This document shows, in pieces, positions 12,946 through 20,824 of a stretch of DNA of 64,000 bases. This DNA comes from Haliscomenobacter sp. (GTDB taxonomy: Bacteria; Bacteroidota; Bacteroidia; Chitinophagales; Saprospiraceae). The stretch covers positions 372,001 through 436,000 of the forward strand of contig JADJPL010000004.1 in the NCBI GenBank assembly GCA_016713275.1. The letters are read 5' to 3'. Within the stretch, counting starts at the first letter, position 1. The number at the start of each line of letters is the position of its first letter. The position numbers and the translations under genes are program-made. The notes below the pieces were generated by a model that was not told the origin of the DNA, did no database searches, and saw only the letters and a list, made by a program, of their open reading frames with translations.

Positions 12946-13491
12946 TTAGTCCAGATAAGGACCCAAGGTTTCCCTCAATTGTTTCAGGGCTTTGGTCATC
13001 TGGTTCTCTACGGTTTTCACCGAAATGCCGAGCTTCGCGGCGATTTCGGCGTTGGACAGTTCTTCAAACCGGCTGAGGACAAACACCATCCGGCATCTTG
13101 GCGGGAGGCCGTCCACGGCTTGATCAATTTTTTCCTGGAGTTCGGAAGCCGCCATTTGCTGCAACGCATCCGTATGAGGCGCCTCGAGGTCTTTGCCGGC
13201 GTCTTCTTCCGGCAACAGGCGGTTGTCCCGGATATAATTCAGGGTTTTGTTCAGCACCGCCCGCCGCAAATACGCCCGAAGCGAAAGGCGGATATCGAGT
13301 TGATCCCGGCGGCGCCAGAGTTCGAGCAAGGTCTCCTGGGCCAGGTCTTCGGCTACCGCTGATGGAGGCAGTACTTTGTATACCGCCTGGCACAGAAGGG
13401 GGAACATCTCCCGGAACAACGCTGCCATAGCAGCTTCCGGCTCCCGGCGCATCCAGATCATCCACTCGGTATCGGTTCGGCTGGTGCTCAA
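12946..13491 (-). CDS. ECF RNA polymerase sigma factor (FecI-like)
   Basis: Sigma region 2 is visible (ALFREMFPLLCQAVY, VAEDLAQETLLELWRRR), as is region 4 with its helix-turn-helix (LPPRCRMVFVLSRFEELSN, AEIAAKLGISVKTVENQM). An ATG at 13536 would overlap the PAP2 gene by 49 bp. A TTG at 13491 sits in a TTGA overlap with the PAP2 stop and has AGGAGA about 12 bases upstream, so translational coupling from PAP2 is likely and I use that start. An ATG at 13461 is a third option. The partner is the FecR protein encoded just downstream. Confidence 0.87.
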   Translation of the reverse strand: MSTSRTDTEWMIWMRREPEAAMAALFREMFPLLCQAVYKVLPPSAVAEDLAQETLLELWRRRDQLDIRLSLRAYLRRAVLNKTLNYIRDNRLLPEEDAGKDLEAPHTDALQQMAASELQEKIDQAVDGLPPRCRMVFVLSRFEELSNAEIAAKLGISVKTVENQMTKALKQLRETLGPYLD

Positions 13492-14219
13492 GACGGAAAT
13501 TTTTCTCCTGATGAAAAACGGCGCCGCTTTCGCCAATCCGCGATCAAATTGCTGTCCAGTCTGGATGCCTGGGCTTCCTTTTTGGGGAGAAACAGGTAAT
13601 AAAACAGCGCAGCCAGCCCTACCTCCATTGCGGCTCCGGCCAGCACATCTTCCTCAAAATGCAGCACCAGGTAAATCCGGGAAAGCCCGACCAGTGCAGC
13701 TGCAGCAAAAAGAAAAAAACCGGAGATCCGTTTTTCAGGTAAGCAAAAAGCCAGAAAAGCGAAGAAAGCAAAAGCCGCCATGGTATGCCCGGAAGGCATG
13801 CTGGTCATTCCCTCGAGGATTTGGACGCCGGGCACCGGCACGATGCCGTCCATTCTGCCTAGTTCCTGAAAATACCGCCCCGGGCGAGGTTGCCTGAACC
13901 AGGCTTTGGTCAGGTTGGAAGACAACGATACGCCGGCTGTCAACAAAGGAAACGCCAAAGCCCAACGGTAGCGCACCCCCAGCAAAACAGCCAGAACGAT
14001 AAGGAACCCCTCCGTCTCCCCGCCTTTGGTCCACATCCTGAAAAAAGCATTGCCAAAAGCGCTGCGGTGGCCGCTGAAAAAAAAGAGGAGCTCGCCTTTG
14101 GGCATGGCGATCAGCCAGCCTATACCGGTTAAGGAGAACAGGACCCAAGCCAGCAAGAACATCCGGTTATCCGAAACGAACGATTTCCAGGAGAAAGCTG
14201 ATTTCACTGTCATGCGCAT
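13488..14219 (-). CDS. PAP2-family membrane phosphatase
   Basis: The 243-residue multi-pass membrane protein carries the three phosphatase motifs: KAWFRQPRP (KxxxxxxRP), SMPSGHT (PSGH) and SRIYLVLHFEEDVLAG (SRxxxxxHxxxD). The family removes phosphate from lipid substrates such as undecaprenyl pyrophosphate, phosphatidate or lipid A; the substrate here is not evident. It starts 9 bp after the LptF/G stop and its own stop overlaps the sigma start, so the three genes are probably co-transcribed. Confidence 0.9.
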   Translation of the reverse strand: MRMTVKSAFSWKSFVSDNRMFLLAWVLFSLTGIGWLIAMPKGELLFFFSGHRSAFGNAFFRMWTKGGETEGFLIVLAVLLGVRYRWALAFPLLTAGVSLSSNLTKAWFRQPRPGRYFQELGRMDGIVPVPGVQILEGMTSMPSGHTMAAFAFFAFLAFCLPEKRISGFFLFAAAALVGLSRIYLVLHFEEDVLAGAAMEVGLAALFYYLFLPKKEAQASRLDSNLIADWRKRRRFSSGEKFPS

Positions 14220-14228
14220 CCGATTTAA

Positions 14229-15784
14229 TCAGGCAACCGCCTTTTTTGTCCACCGAAGCCACCGGCCGATGGGTTTGAGCAACCGGCCCAGCCATCCCAC
14301 GTTCATCATGCGCGCATCCCTCATGGCGCGCACGGTCAGAATCCAGCCGGTAGGGAAAAGGATCGCGCAAGGCACCCAAGCAGCGGCTTCGGGGGTAAGG
14401 ATAAACGACTCGGCAATTTTTCTGCAAAAAATCGTGATTACGACGAACAGCATAAAGAATACCGTCGACACCAGGATCGGATATCCAAACCCTCCTTTGC
14501 GGATGATCGCCCCCATGGGCGCGCCGATAAACAAAAAAATAAAGCACGCCAGGGCAATACTGTACTTGGAATGGCGGTCAAACACGTGCTTCACTCTCGA
14601 CTCCTCCATGCGCACGAGCATGGCCTCGGTGGTCTCCGCCTGATTCTGAATACTGCGTACGATGTTATCCGCCCGGATAAACAGGTTTTCTCTTTCCGCA
14701 TCGTCGATCGTTTCGATAAACGATCGGGCCTTTTTCAGGTCGGTTTTTTTCCGGGGTATCGGCGTTCCCTGGATTTGAACCGGCACCATGGCATGTTGAT
14801 CGGGGACATATTCCACATTCACATACCGGCTGTCGGCTACCGTCTCGTTTGGGTCCGGCGTGGTATCGCGCTCCAGATAGGTGCTGTCCATTTCCAGGAT
14901 CTGAACATAACCCGCCATAAAGTTGGACAGGCTTTTGACCCGCTTATCCATTTCCACGGCAATCGAATCGGAGGCCAGTTTCAACTGACTGGCGCTCATC
15001 ATCTGACGGCTCGATTTGAAAAGCTCTTCGTTGGTCCGGTTCAGTTGAAATTCACTCAGGTCAAAGATTTTGGTGTATTCCCGGAACGAAGTGCGCACAA
15101 ACGGATAGCGGGAGGAGGAAGAGGTCGCTGATTGGACATACTGATGTCCGTTCGTGAGTTTCATGACAAAATACCGGCCATCGGGGGTAGCAAACATTTC
15201 CCCTTTCTCCGCAGAAACCTGGGATACCTTACCGATGCTTCCTCCGAGTGATCGTAAATCAGCACGTCTTTTACGGTGCGGCCGTCCCGCATCCGTTTAC
15301 CGATATGGATGGCAAAGCTCTGAAAATCGTCGTTGAACACGCCCTCTTCCATGCGAAGCGCCGGCTTTTTCTGCTGAATATCGTACATGCGGGAACCAAA
15401 CTTCAGGTTGGCGATCGGGATGAGCGTATCGGAGCAATACCAAGAAAAAATGCTGGCGCCAAAACCAAACACCATCAACGGGCGCATGACGCGAAGAAGG
15501 GAAATCCCGGCCGACTTCATGCTGGAAAGCTCGTACCGCTCCCCAAAATTGCCCATGACCATGACGGAAGCGAGCAGCATGCCCAAAGGCAGCGCCATCG
15601 GGATAATCCCCACGCTGCGGTAGAAGATCAGTTCGATGATCATAAATACCCCAAGCCCTTTGCCGGTGAGCTCGTCCATATAGAGCCAAAGCAACTGCAT
15701 CAGCAGCACAAACAAGGCAATAGCAAACGCTACCACAAACGGAGGAAGAAAACTAAGCAATACCAAACGGTCCAGTCGCTTCAT
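14229..15784 (-). CDS. LptF/LptG-family (YjgP/YjgQ) permease, frameshifted
   Basis: The N-terminal piece has three or four membrane segments (VLLSFLPPFVVAFAIALFVL; SVGIIPMALPLGMLLASVM), the middle is a periplasmic jelly-roll-like domain, and the C-terminal piece has three membrane segments (YSIALACFIFLFIGAPMGAI), which is the YjgP/YjgQ layout. The family forms the membrane part of the lipopolysaccharide export transporter. A one-base loss near 15228 (GTAAGG for GTAAGGG) splits it; adding one G restores reading into EKGEMFATPDGRYF. Joined length is about 518 residues. The start MKRLDRLVL is chosen over an upstream ATG at 15862 because homologues begin just before the first membrane helix. Confidence 0.87.
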
Positions 15785-15896
15785 AGCCGGGAAGTTGCTT
15801 CTTGAGCGCAATCGCCTGCCAAAGATAGAGAAAACGCGGCGACCGGTGCGGTAGAAAGCCACAATTGTAGCCTGGGCTCTAAAAAATGCGCAATTT

Positions 15897-15904
15897 TATC
15901 TTTG
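15897..15904 (+). promoter_or_regulatory. Bacteroidota -7 promoter element before the second ECF sigma gene
   Basis: TATCTTTG matches the TAnnTTTG element exactly and lies 50 bp before the sigma ATG. A clear -33 TTTG at the usual 19-20 bp distance is not visible, so this is a partial match. Confidence 0.4.
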
Positions 15905-15954
15905 TGTTGTAACCTTTTTCTCCGGGGATCGTCTTCCCCTCGAAATCACCGACG

Positions 15955-16458
15955 ATGAGCCCTGAATCTTTTAAACATCAGATCATGCCGCTTAAGGACC
16001 GGATGTACCGGCTGGCGCTCCGCATTACCGGCAATCCGGCCGAGGCGGAGGACGCGCTTCAGGAGGTGTGGATCAAATTATGGAAGCAGGGAGACCACCT
16101 TCTTCAGATCCAAAACCTCGAAGCCTGGTGCGTGCGGGTGACGAAAAACCACTGCATCGACAAGGTGCGCAACAAAAAACCGGAAGTCAGGGAATGGACG
16201 GAGGCGGTAGAAACCGTGAGCTGGGACCAGAACCCGGAGCGCAAAGCCGAGCAACAGGATACCCTCCGGCTGATCCGCGACGCTATTGGCCGATTGCCCG
16301 AAAAGCTCCAACTGGTGATGCATTTGCGGGATATCGAAGGGCTAACCTATCAGGAAATTGAAGAAGCCCTGGAAATGCCTATGTCCCAGGTGAAAGTGAA
16401 TTTATTCCGCGCGCGGCAACAGGTGCGCGCCCAACTGCTAAACACAGGACTACAATGA
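15955..16458 (+). CDS. ECF RNA polymerase sigma factor
   Basis: The 167-residue protein has region 2 (MYRLALRITGNPAEAEDALQ, EVWIKLWKQ) and region 4 (IGRLPEKLQLVMHLRDIEG, TYQEIEEALEMPMSQVKVNL). Its stop overlaps the next gene's ATG (ATGA at 16455-16458), so both are translationally coupled. It differs from the FecI-like sigma at 12946 and is not beside a TonB receptor; its operon partners are a membrane protein and two DUF4252 proteins. It probably controls its own operon. Confidence 0.92.
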   Translation: MSPESFKHQIMPLKDRMYRLALRITGNPAEAEDALQEVWIKLWKQGDHLLQIQNLEAWCVRVTKNHCIDKVRNKKPEVREWTEAVETVSWDQNPERKAEQQDTLRLIRDAIGRLPEKLQLVMHLRDIEGLTYQEIEEALEMPMSQVKVNLFRARQQVRAQLLNTGLQ

Positions 16459-16976
16459 ACAACAACGCCGCCATCCGCGAATTACTGGACAAATACTTCG
16501 AAGGAGATACTTCGCTCGAAGAGGAAAACTCCTTGCGGGAGTTCTTTAGCGGGGACATTGCCGACCCCGCCTTGAAACCCTATAAAGCGCTTTTTTCCTT
16601 TTTTCAAAACGAACAACGCCTGCAGCCTTCCGAACGCCTGGAAGAACAGTTTTTTGAACAGCTTTTCCAGGAGGACGCATCCGAGCCCAAACAGCGGGAA
16701 GCCCTCCTCCGCCCCCTTCGCCCCTGGCTGATGCGCGCCGCTATGGTCGCGTTCCTCCTCAGCGGATGCTGGTGGATCTATACCCGCTACCAGCCCCCTG
16801 CGCCAACCGAAACCGCCGCTATCGATTGGTCGAAATACGAACCCGAAACGCCGGAGGAAGCCTTCCGCATCACCCGGGAAGCCCTGGGAAAAGCCTCCCG
16901 CCATCTCAACGAGGGAACTTCCAAAGCCATTGAAGAAATGGCCCTCCTCGGAGAAATGGGAAAAGTCTTGCATTAA
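16455..16976 (+). CDS. Putative membrane anti-sigma factor
   Basis: The 173-residue protein begins with a short acidic cytoplasmic segment (ELLDKYFEGDTSLEEENSLR), resembling the start of Bacteroidota anti-sigma proteins that carry a zinc-finger-like or DUF3379-like head. It has one membrane helix (MRAAMVAFLLSGCWWIYT, about 95-112) and a short outer tail. No HxxxCxxC motif is seen. The anti-sigma role is inferred from the ATGA overlap with the sigma gene and the topology. Confidence 0.7.
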   Translation: MNNNAAIRELLDKYFEGDTSLEEENSLREFFSGDIADPALKPYKALFSFFQNEQRLQPSERLEEQFFEQLFQEDASEPKQREALLRPLRPWLMRAAMVAFLLSGCWWIYTRYQPPAPTETAAIDWSKYEPETPEEAFRITREALGKASRHLNEGTSKAIEEMALLGEMGKVLH

Positions 16977-17003
16977 TTCGTCAACCACATAAACACATGA
17001 GCT

Positions 17004-17519
17004 ATGCGCATCAAACCCGTTCTGTTTACCCTGCTGCTGGCAGGAATTGCCCTTAGCGCCGCCGCGCAAACCGACGCGAACGCGATCGACAAATACTTCC
17101 AGCAATACGTCAACGACAACCGGTTTTCGGTCGTCTACATCAGTCCCAAGCTGTTCCAGATGTTCGGCAAACTCGACGTCGGCGTCCTGGACATGGATAA
17201 CGACACCGAAGCCCAAGCCGTGATGGACATGATCAAGGACCTGCGCGGCTTGCGCATCCTGACTACCGACGAAAACGTGGCCGAATTCTACAAGGAAGCC
17301 AAAGCCAAGATCAACACCAAAGAGTACGAAACCCTGATGACCGTCAGGGAAAAAGACGGGAATCAGGTGGAATTTCTGGTCCGGGAGTCCGAAAACAAAA
17401 TCGCCGAGCTCCTGCTGCTGGCCGGCGGCCCCGGCGCCGATGAATTTGTACTGATGAGTTTCGTCGGGTTGCTCGATCTCAACAAGATTTCCCGATTAGC
17501 TAAAGAAATGGAAAAATGA
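17004..17519 (+). CDS. DUF4252 domain protein 1
   Basis: The 171-residue protein has a signal peptide (LFTLLLAGIALSAAAQ) and the DUF4252 body (FSVVYISPKLFQMFGKLDV, LRGLRILTTDEN, YETLMTVREKDGNQVEFLVR, LDLNKISRLAKEMEK). DUF4252 proteins are exported Bacteroidota proteins of unknown function often found with ECF sigma genes. Its stop overlaps the next DUF4252 gene by four bases (ATGA), so the two are probably made together and may act as a pair. Confidence 0.88.
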   Translation: MRIKPVLFTLLLAGIALSAAAQTDANAIDKYFQQYVNDNRFSVVYISPKLFQMFGKLDVGVLDMDNDTEAQAVMDMIKDLRGLRILTTDENVAEFYKEAKAKINTKEYETLMTVREKDGNQVEFLVRESENKIAELLLLAGGPGADEFVLMSFVGLLDLNKISRLAKEMEK

Positions 17520-18088
17520 GAACGCTCCTGTTGCTCTGCTGCCTAAGCGCCCTGTTGCCGGGGCCCTTAGCAGCCCAGACCAGCGCGAAGGCGTTTTACC
17601 GCGACCACAAGCGGGAAGAAGGCGTCTTCAACTTCAAACTGCCGGGCTGGCTGGTGTGGTTTGCCGGAGGCATCGCCTACAACAGCGTCCGGGATCCCGA
17701 CCTTCGGGAAGCCCTCTGGTTGGGCAAAAAACTGGGAAACCTGCGCATGATGCACTCCGAAAACGGGAATGGGCTAAGCCCTCAATCCGTATCCAGCCTC
17801 GTCGACGGCATGTATGCCAGCCACTACGAAGACCTGATCCTCGTTCGGGAAGGCGATACGCGGGTCCATTTCCTGGTGAAGGACAAACGCGAAAAACTCA
17901 AAGATCTGGTGTTATTGATCCATGAAGAAGACGGATTTACCCTCTTCAGCATGAAATCCCGGCTAAAAATAGACGACATCTCCCGGCTTATCGAGCACTT
18001 CATCCTCGAAGACCCCAAAAACCCGGAAGAACCAGGAAAGAAAAAGATCCTCTCTTCTAAAAGAAAGGTCCTGATTCCGCAGGCGTGA
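17516..18088 (+). CDS. DUF4252 domain protein 2
   Basis: The 190-residue paralogue of the preceding gene has a signal peptide (LLLCCLSALLPGPLAAQ) and a parallel body (LGKKLGNLRMMHSENG, YEDLILVREGDTRVHFLVK, LVLLIHEEDGFTLFSMKS, KIDDISRLIEHF). It carries an extra basic tail (PGKKKILSSKRKVLIPQA). It overlaps the first DUF4252 gene by four bases. It is the last gene of the sigma operon, and a tandem-repeat array begins directly after its stop. Confidence 0.86.
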   Translation: MRTLLLLCCLSALLPGPLAAQTSAKAFYRDHKREEGVFNFKLPGWLVWFAGGIAYNSVRDPDLREALWLGKKLGNLRMMHSENGNGLSPQSVSSLVDGMYASHYEDLILVREGDTRVHFLVKDKREKLKDLVLLIHEEDGFTLFSMKSRLKIDDISRLIEHFILEDPKNPEEPGKKKILSSKRKVLIPQA

Positions 18089-18182
18089 AGGAGGGGGTAG
18101 GGAGTAGAGAGTAAGGGAGCAGGAGAGCAGGGAGCAGGGAGTAAGGAGCAGGAGAGCAGGGAGCAGGAGAGCAGGGAGTAAT
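18089..18182. repeat. Tandem array of GGGAGCAGGAGAGCA-type units
   Basis: The array begins directly after the TGA of the second DUF4252 gene with GGAG/GTAG-rich sequence and becomes a 15-bp unit (GGGAGCAGGAGAGCA, also seen as GGGAGCAGGGAGTAA). It has no open frame with coding character. Confidence 0.75.
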
Positions 18183-18192
18183 GGACTTACCT

Positions 18193-18307
18193 GTTCGCCG
18201 TCCCGCAATAAGCGGGATCAGATTTCGTGCGGAACTATCCGCCGGTCCCCCGACCGGCGGATAGATTCCGCTGGGAATTTGATCCCGCTTTTTGCGGTAC
18301 CGCGAAC
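18193..18307. repeat. Full palindromic copy of the two-hairpin REP-like element
   Basis: The left arm holds the stem TCCCGC-AATAA-GCGGGA and then the run to GCCGGTC; the right arm is its near-complete reverse complement, ending in CGCGAAC. The whole can fold into one hairpin with arms of about 55 bp. Partial copies of the same arm occur at 20516, 27021, 52412 and 62601. Confidence 0.85.
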
Positions 18308-18344
18308 CGATTTTTCTACTAGAAGTCCTCTCAAAACTATTAGG

Positions 18345-18845
18345 ATATGGCGTTCTCCTAAGAATTTTGTTTTTTTTAAAAAAAAGGGTTTTCCCCAGAG
18401 CCCCCCCCCCGGGGGCCGGGGAAGGGGGACCTTGTTCCGGGAACGAAAAACGGTTTTGGGGAATTGAAAAAAATAAAAAAAAATAACCTTTTTTCTGGTG
18501 GCTTTGGGTGAGGGCTAGACCCCGACCCCCCCCCCCCCCCCGGGCCCGGGGGGGGCCCCCCCCCCCCCCCCGGCGGCACGCCAAAAGCCCGCCCGGCCCC
18601 CCCCCCCCCGGCCCCCCGGCGCCCCCCCCCCCCGCCCGCGCCCCCCGCCCGCCCCGGGCGCGGCCCCCCCCCGGGGCCGCCCCCCCCGCGGGGGGGCCCC
18701 CCCCCCCCCGCCCCCCCCCCCCGGGGGGGGGGGGCCCCCCCCCCCCCCCCCCCCGGGGGGGCGCCCCGCCCCCCTTGGTCCTTTGGGCCGGCCCAAAAAC
18801 ACCCACCCCGCGCCCGGGCACCGAAGAGGGCCCCCCCCCCGGTTT
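18345..18845. other. G/C-homopolymer block, probable sequencing or assembly artefact
   Basis: From about 18360 every homopolymer looks stretched (runs of eight T, eight A, eleven C). From about 18525 the sequence is almost only C and G in long runs with no A or T for many tens of bases. Neighbouring DNA on both sides has normal composition. Proline/glycine-rich open frames here have no family likeness. The true sequence was probably a repeat-rich intergenic region between 18310 and 18850 that could not be read. Confidence 0.75.
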
Positions 18846-18847
18846 GG

Positions 18848-18940
18848 GAAATACAAGATTAGCTTTGAAGGGGGCCGGGGGGATGAAACCTTTCTCCAGC
18901 ATCCCGGAAGATTCATCCCCCTAACCCCCTTCAAAGGGGG
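18848..18940. repeat. Partial copy of the MITE-like element end, with inverted arms
   Basis: TACAAGATTAGCTTTGAAGG matches the right terminal repeat of the elements at 52071 and 60629. Its TTTGAAGGGGG...GGGGGATGAA part is mirrored at about 18911-18935 (TTCATCCCCCTAACCCCCTT...), making a stem of about 24 bp with a loop near 18890-18910. The left half of the element would lie in the unreadable block. Confidence 0.6.
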
Positions 18941-19024
18941 AAAGTGCTTCGAAAGCCTTTGCCATGGGGTTAAGGAATACCCCACACCAACTGGAAAGGC
19001 TTCCAGAAACCAGCTCAAATTGCT

Positions 19025-20380
19025 TTAGAACGTAATGCCCACCTGGAAATCCAGTTGCCCCATTTTCAACTCAATCGTTTGCCCGGGGTCGAGGGGGTTT
19101 TTCCCGGATACGGTATTCGCAGGAACGAGGTTGAGCGAAAAATCGAGCATGCTTTCTCCTCCCAGTTTCCTGCTGAATCCGAGAGCGATATGGTGTTCCA
19201 CCACGCCAGGCGCGAGGATGTTGAACAACACCTCCGATTCGGGGACGGGCTGTTTGCCGTAGGAATACCCTCCGCGGAACACCCAATTTTCCACGCCGGA
19301 AAACTCGACGCCTACCTTGTAGGTGTTCATATCCTCCCAGCCAAAGCCTGCGGCGTTCTCTGATCCAAGGGGTGTCCAGGCCGGGTTTGGAAGGTAGTCG
19401 TTGGGATTCGTTGGCACGCCCCCTGGTTTCAGGAAGGCCGGAAACAGGTTTTGGGGAACCATCGCATTATGGATCGACTTGACGCCGCTGTAGTTAATGC
19501 GCTTGTAATCGAGCAGGAAGGTTACGTTTTCGCTGGGCGATAACGCGATCCCTACCCCAAACCAGGAAGGAATATCAAAATCGCCGCCTTCCGCAAATAG
19601 TCCCGCATACTCTTCAAATTCGCCCATAGCTGTTTTGGACTGATACGTTGCTCCAACGGAGATCAAATCGGAAAAGCGGCCCAAATAGCCCACTTTAAAC
19701 CCGAAGCCCGTGCTGTTGTCTTTTTCGTTGTTGGACAACTTAGTGGCAGCGCCGGAAGCTGGTGCAAGGGATGCCAACCCTTTCGCTTCAAAATTTTGGT
19801 ACGCAAAAACTGCAGAAACCCCAAGGCTGTGGCCTTCTGCAACTTGATAAGCGAAACTGGCCTCTGTAAACAGCTGAGCCAAATTGACGCCGGTCAGGTT
19901 GGTTACCTTTCCAAAAAGGGCAAACCCGTCAGAAGCCTTAGCCGACGCGTCGCCAAACGTCCGGGTATCGTAGTCGGAGTTCATGCCGCCATTGCCATAC
20001 ACCGCAATCCCCAGACCGGCTTTTTCCCCGATGGGCCAGTTGGCGCCAAAAGAAGGAAGGATAAAGACGGTGGAACCGCTTTCAAAAGTCCCCGGAGCTA
20101 ACCCAAACGAGTTGGGCTGCCCGGATGGATTTCCAGTCACGGAATACTGCCTTGCCGGACTGAACAAGCCCAGGTTGAAATTATACCTGGCGCCAAGGAA
20201 ACTGCGGGTAGCCGGGTTTCCCCCAATGAGCGTGGTGCTTTCAAAGCCAAGACCCGCTCCTGCCATGCCTTTGTGGCGGGTAGCGTAAGCGATGGAAAAA
20301 TACCCGTCGGTTGCCAGCGCCGGCCAAGCAAGGCCCAGGAGCGCCACCAGGGTTAAAAAAGTGCTTTTAGCGTTTTGCAT
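19025..20380 (-). CDS. OmpP1/FadL-family outer-membrane transporter
   Basis: The 451-residue protein has a signal peptide (FLTLVALLGLAWPALA) followed by the FadL N-terminal signature (YATRHKGMAGAGLGFE, GGNPAT) and a long beta-rich barrel (VGATYQSKTAMGEFEEY, FLLDYKRINYSGVKSI, WVFRGGYSYGKQPVPESEVL). It ends in FQVGITF, with the terminal phenylalanine of outer-membrane barrels. FadL-type channels take up hydrophobic molecules such as long-chain fatty acids or aromatics. The frame is intact and length is usual. It is divergent from the BNR protein gene. Confidence 0.9.
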   Translation of the reverse strand: MQNAKSTFLTLVALLGLAWPALATDGYFSIAYATRHKGMAGAGLGFESTTLIGGNPATRSFLGARYNFNLGLFSPARQYSVTGNPSGQPNSFGLAPGTFESGSTVFILPSFGANWPIGEKAGLGIAVYGNGGMNSDYDTRTFGDASAKASDGFALFGKVTNLTGVNLAQLFTEASFAYQVAEGHSLGVSAVFAYQNFEAKGLASLAPASGAATKLSNNEKDNSTGFGFKVGYLGRFSDLISVGATYQSKTAMGEFEEYAGLFAEGGDFDIPSWFGVGIALSPSENVTFLLDYKRINYSGVKSIHNAMVPQNLFPAFLKPGGVPTNPNDYLPNPAWTPLGSENAAGFGWEDMNTYKVGVEFSGVENWVFRGGYSYGKQPVPESEVLFNILAPGVVEHHIALGFSRKLGGESMLDFSLNLVPANTVSGKNPLDPGQTIELKMGQLDFQVGITF

Positions 20381-20407
20381 AAACTTTACTCATTTGATTA
20401 GGTAATG

Positions 20408-20421
20408 GGTTTGTACAAACC
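20408..20421. promoter_or_regulatory. Perfect 14-bp palindrome upstream of the FadL-type gene
   Basis: GGTTTGTACAAACC is a perfect palindrome whose edge is 27 bp upstream of the FadL-type start codon, in AT-rich sequence. The position suits an operator for a dimeric repressor or activator. No second copy was noticed in the window, so the role is only suggested. Confidence 0.35.
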
Positions 20422-20515
20422 AATCTTTTGGTAATGCAGAAAATTAAGATTTTTCTATGAAAAAATGATAAAATGTTCATATTAAATCCATTTTCGGCTA
20501 TTTCCTTCAACTGGT

Positions 20516-20711
20516 TTGTCGTCCCGCCAAAAGCGGGATCAGATTTCGTGCAGGACTACCCCCTGTTTGCCGTCCCGCAATAAGCGGGATCAGATTTCGT
20601 GCAGGACTATCCCTGTTTGCCGAAATCCCCAGATTTCGTGCAGGACTATCCCCCTGTTTGCCGAAATCCTCAGATTTCGTGCAGGACTATCCGCCGGTCC
20701 CCCGACCGGCG
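20516..20711. repeat. Four tandem partial copies of the REP-like element
   Basis: Two long units carry the TCCCGC...GCGGGA stem followed by ATCAGATTTCGTGCAGGACT; two short units replace that stem by GCCGAAATCC(C/T)CAG. The array ends in GCCGGTCCCCCGACCGGC. It lies in the divergent gap between the FadL-type and BNR genes. Confidence 0.8.
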
Positions 20712-20824
20712 TAATTCTGTTTGCTTTAGCTCCCCCTATCCCCATTTCCCCCCTTCCCTTTCTAGGCCACTTCCATCCTTTTGCTATCTTTACCTGCGTT
20801 AACAGGACAAAAAACACCTAGCGT

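Noticed and set aside
18057..19018. Proline- or glycine-rich frames across the G/C block
   Set aside because: They arise from C and G homopolymers in a stretch that looks like bad sequence.
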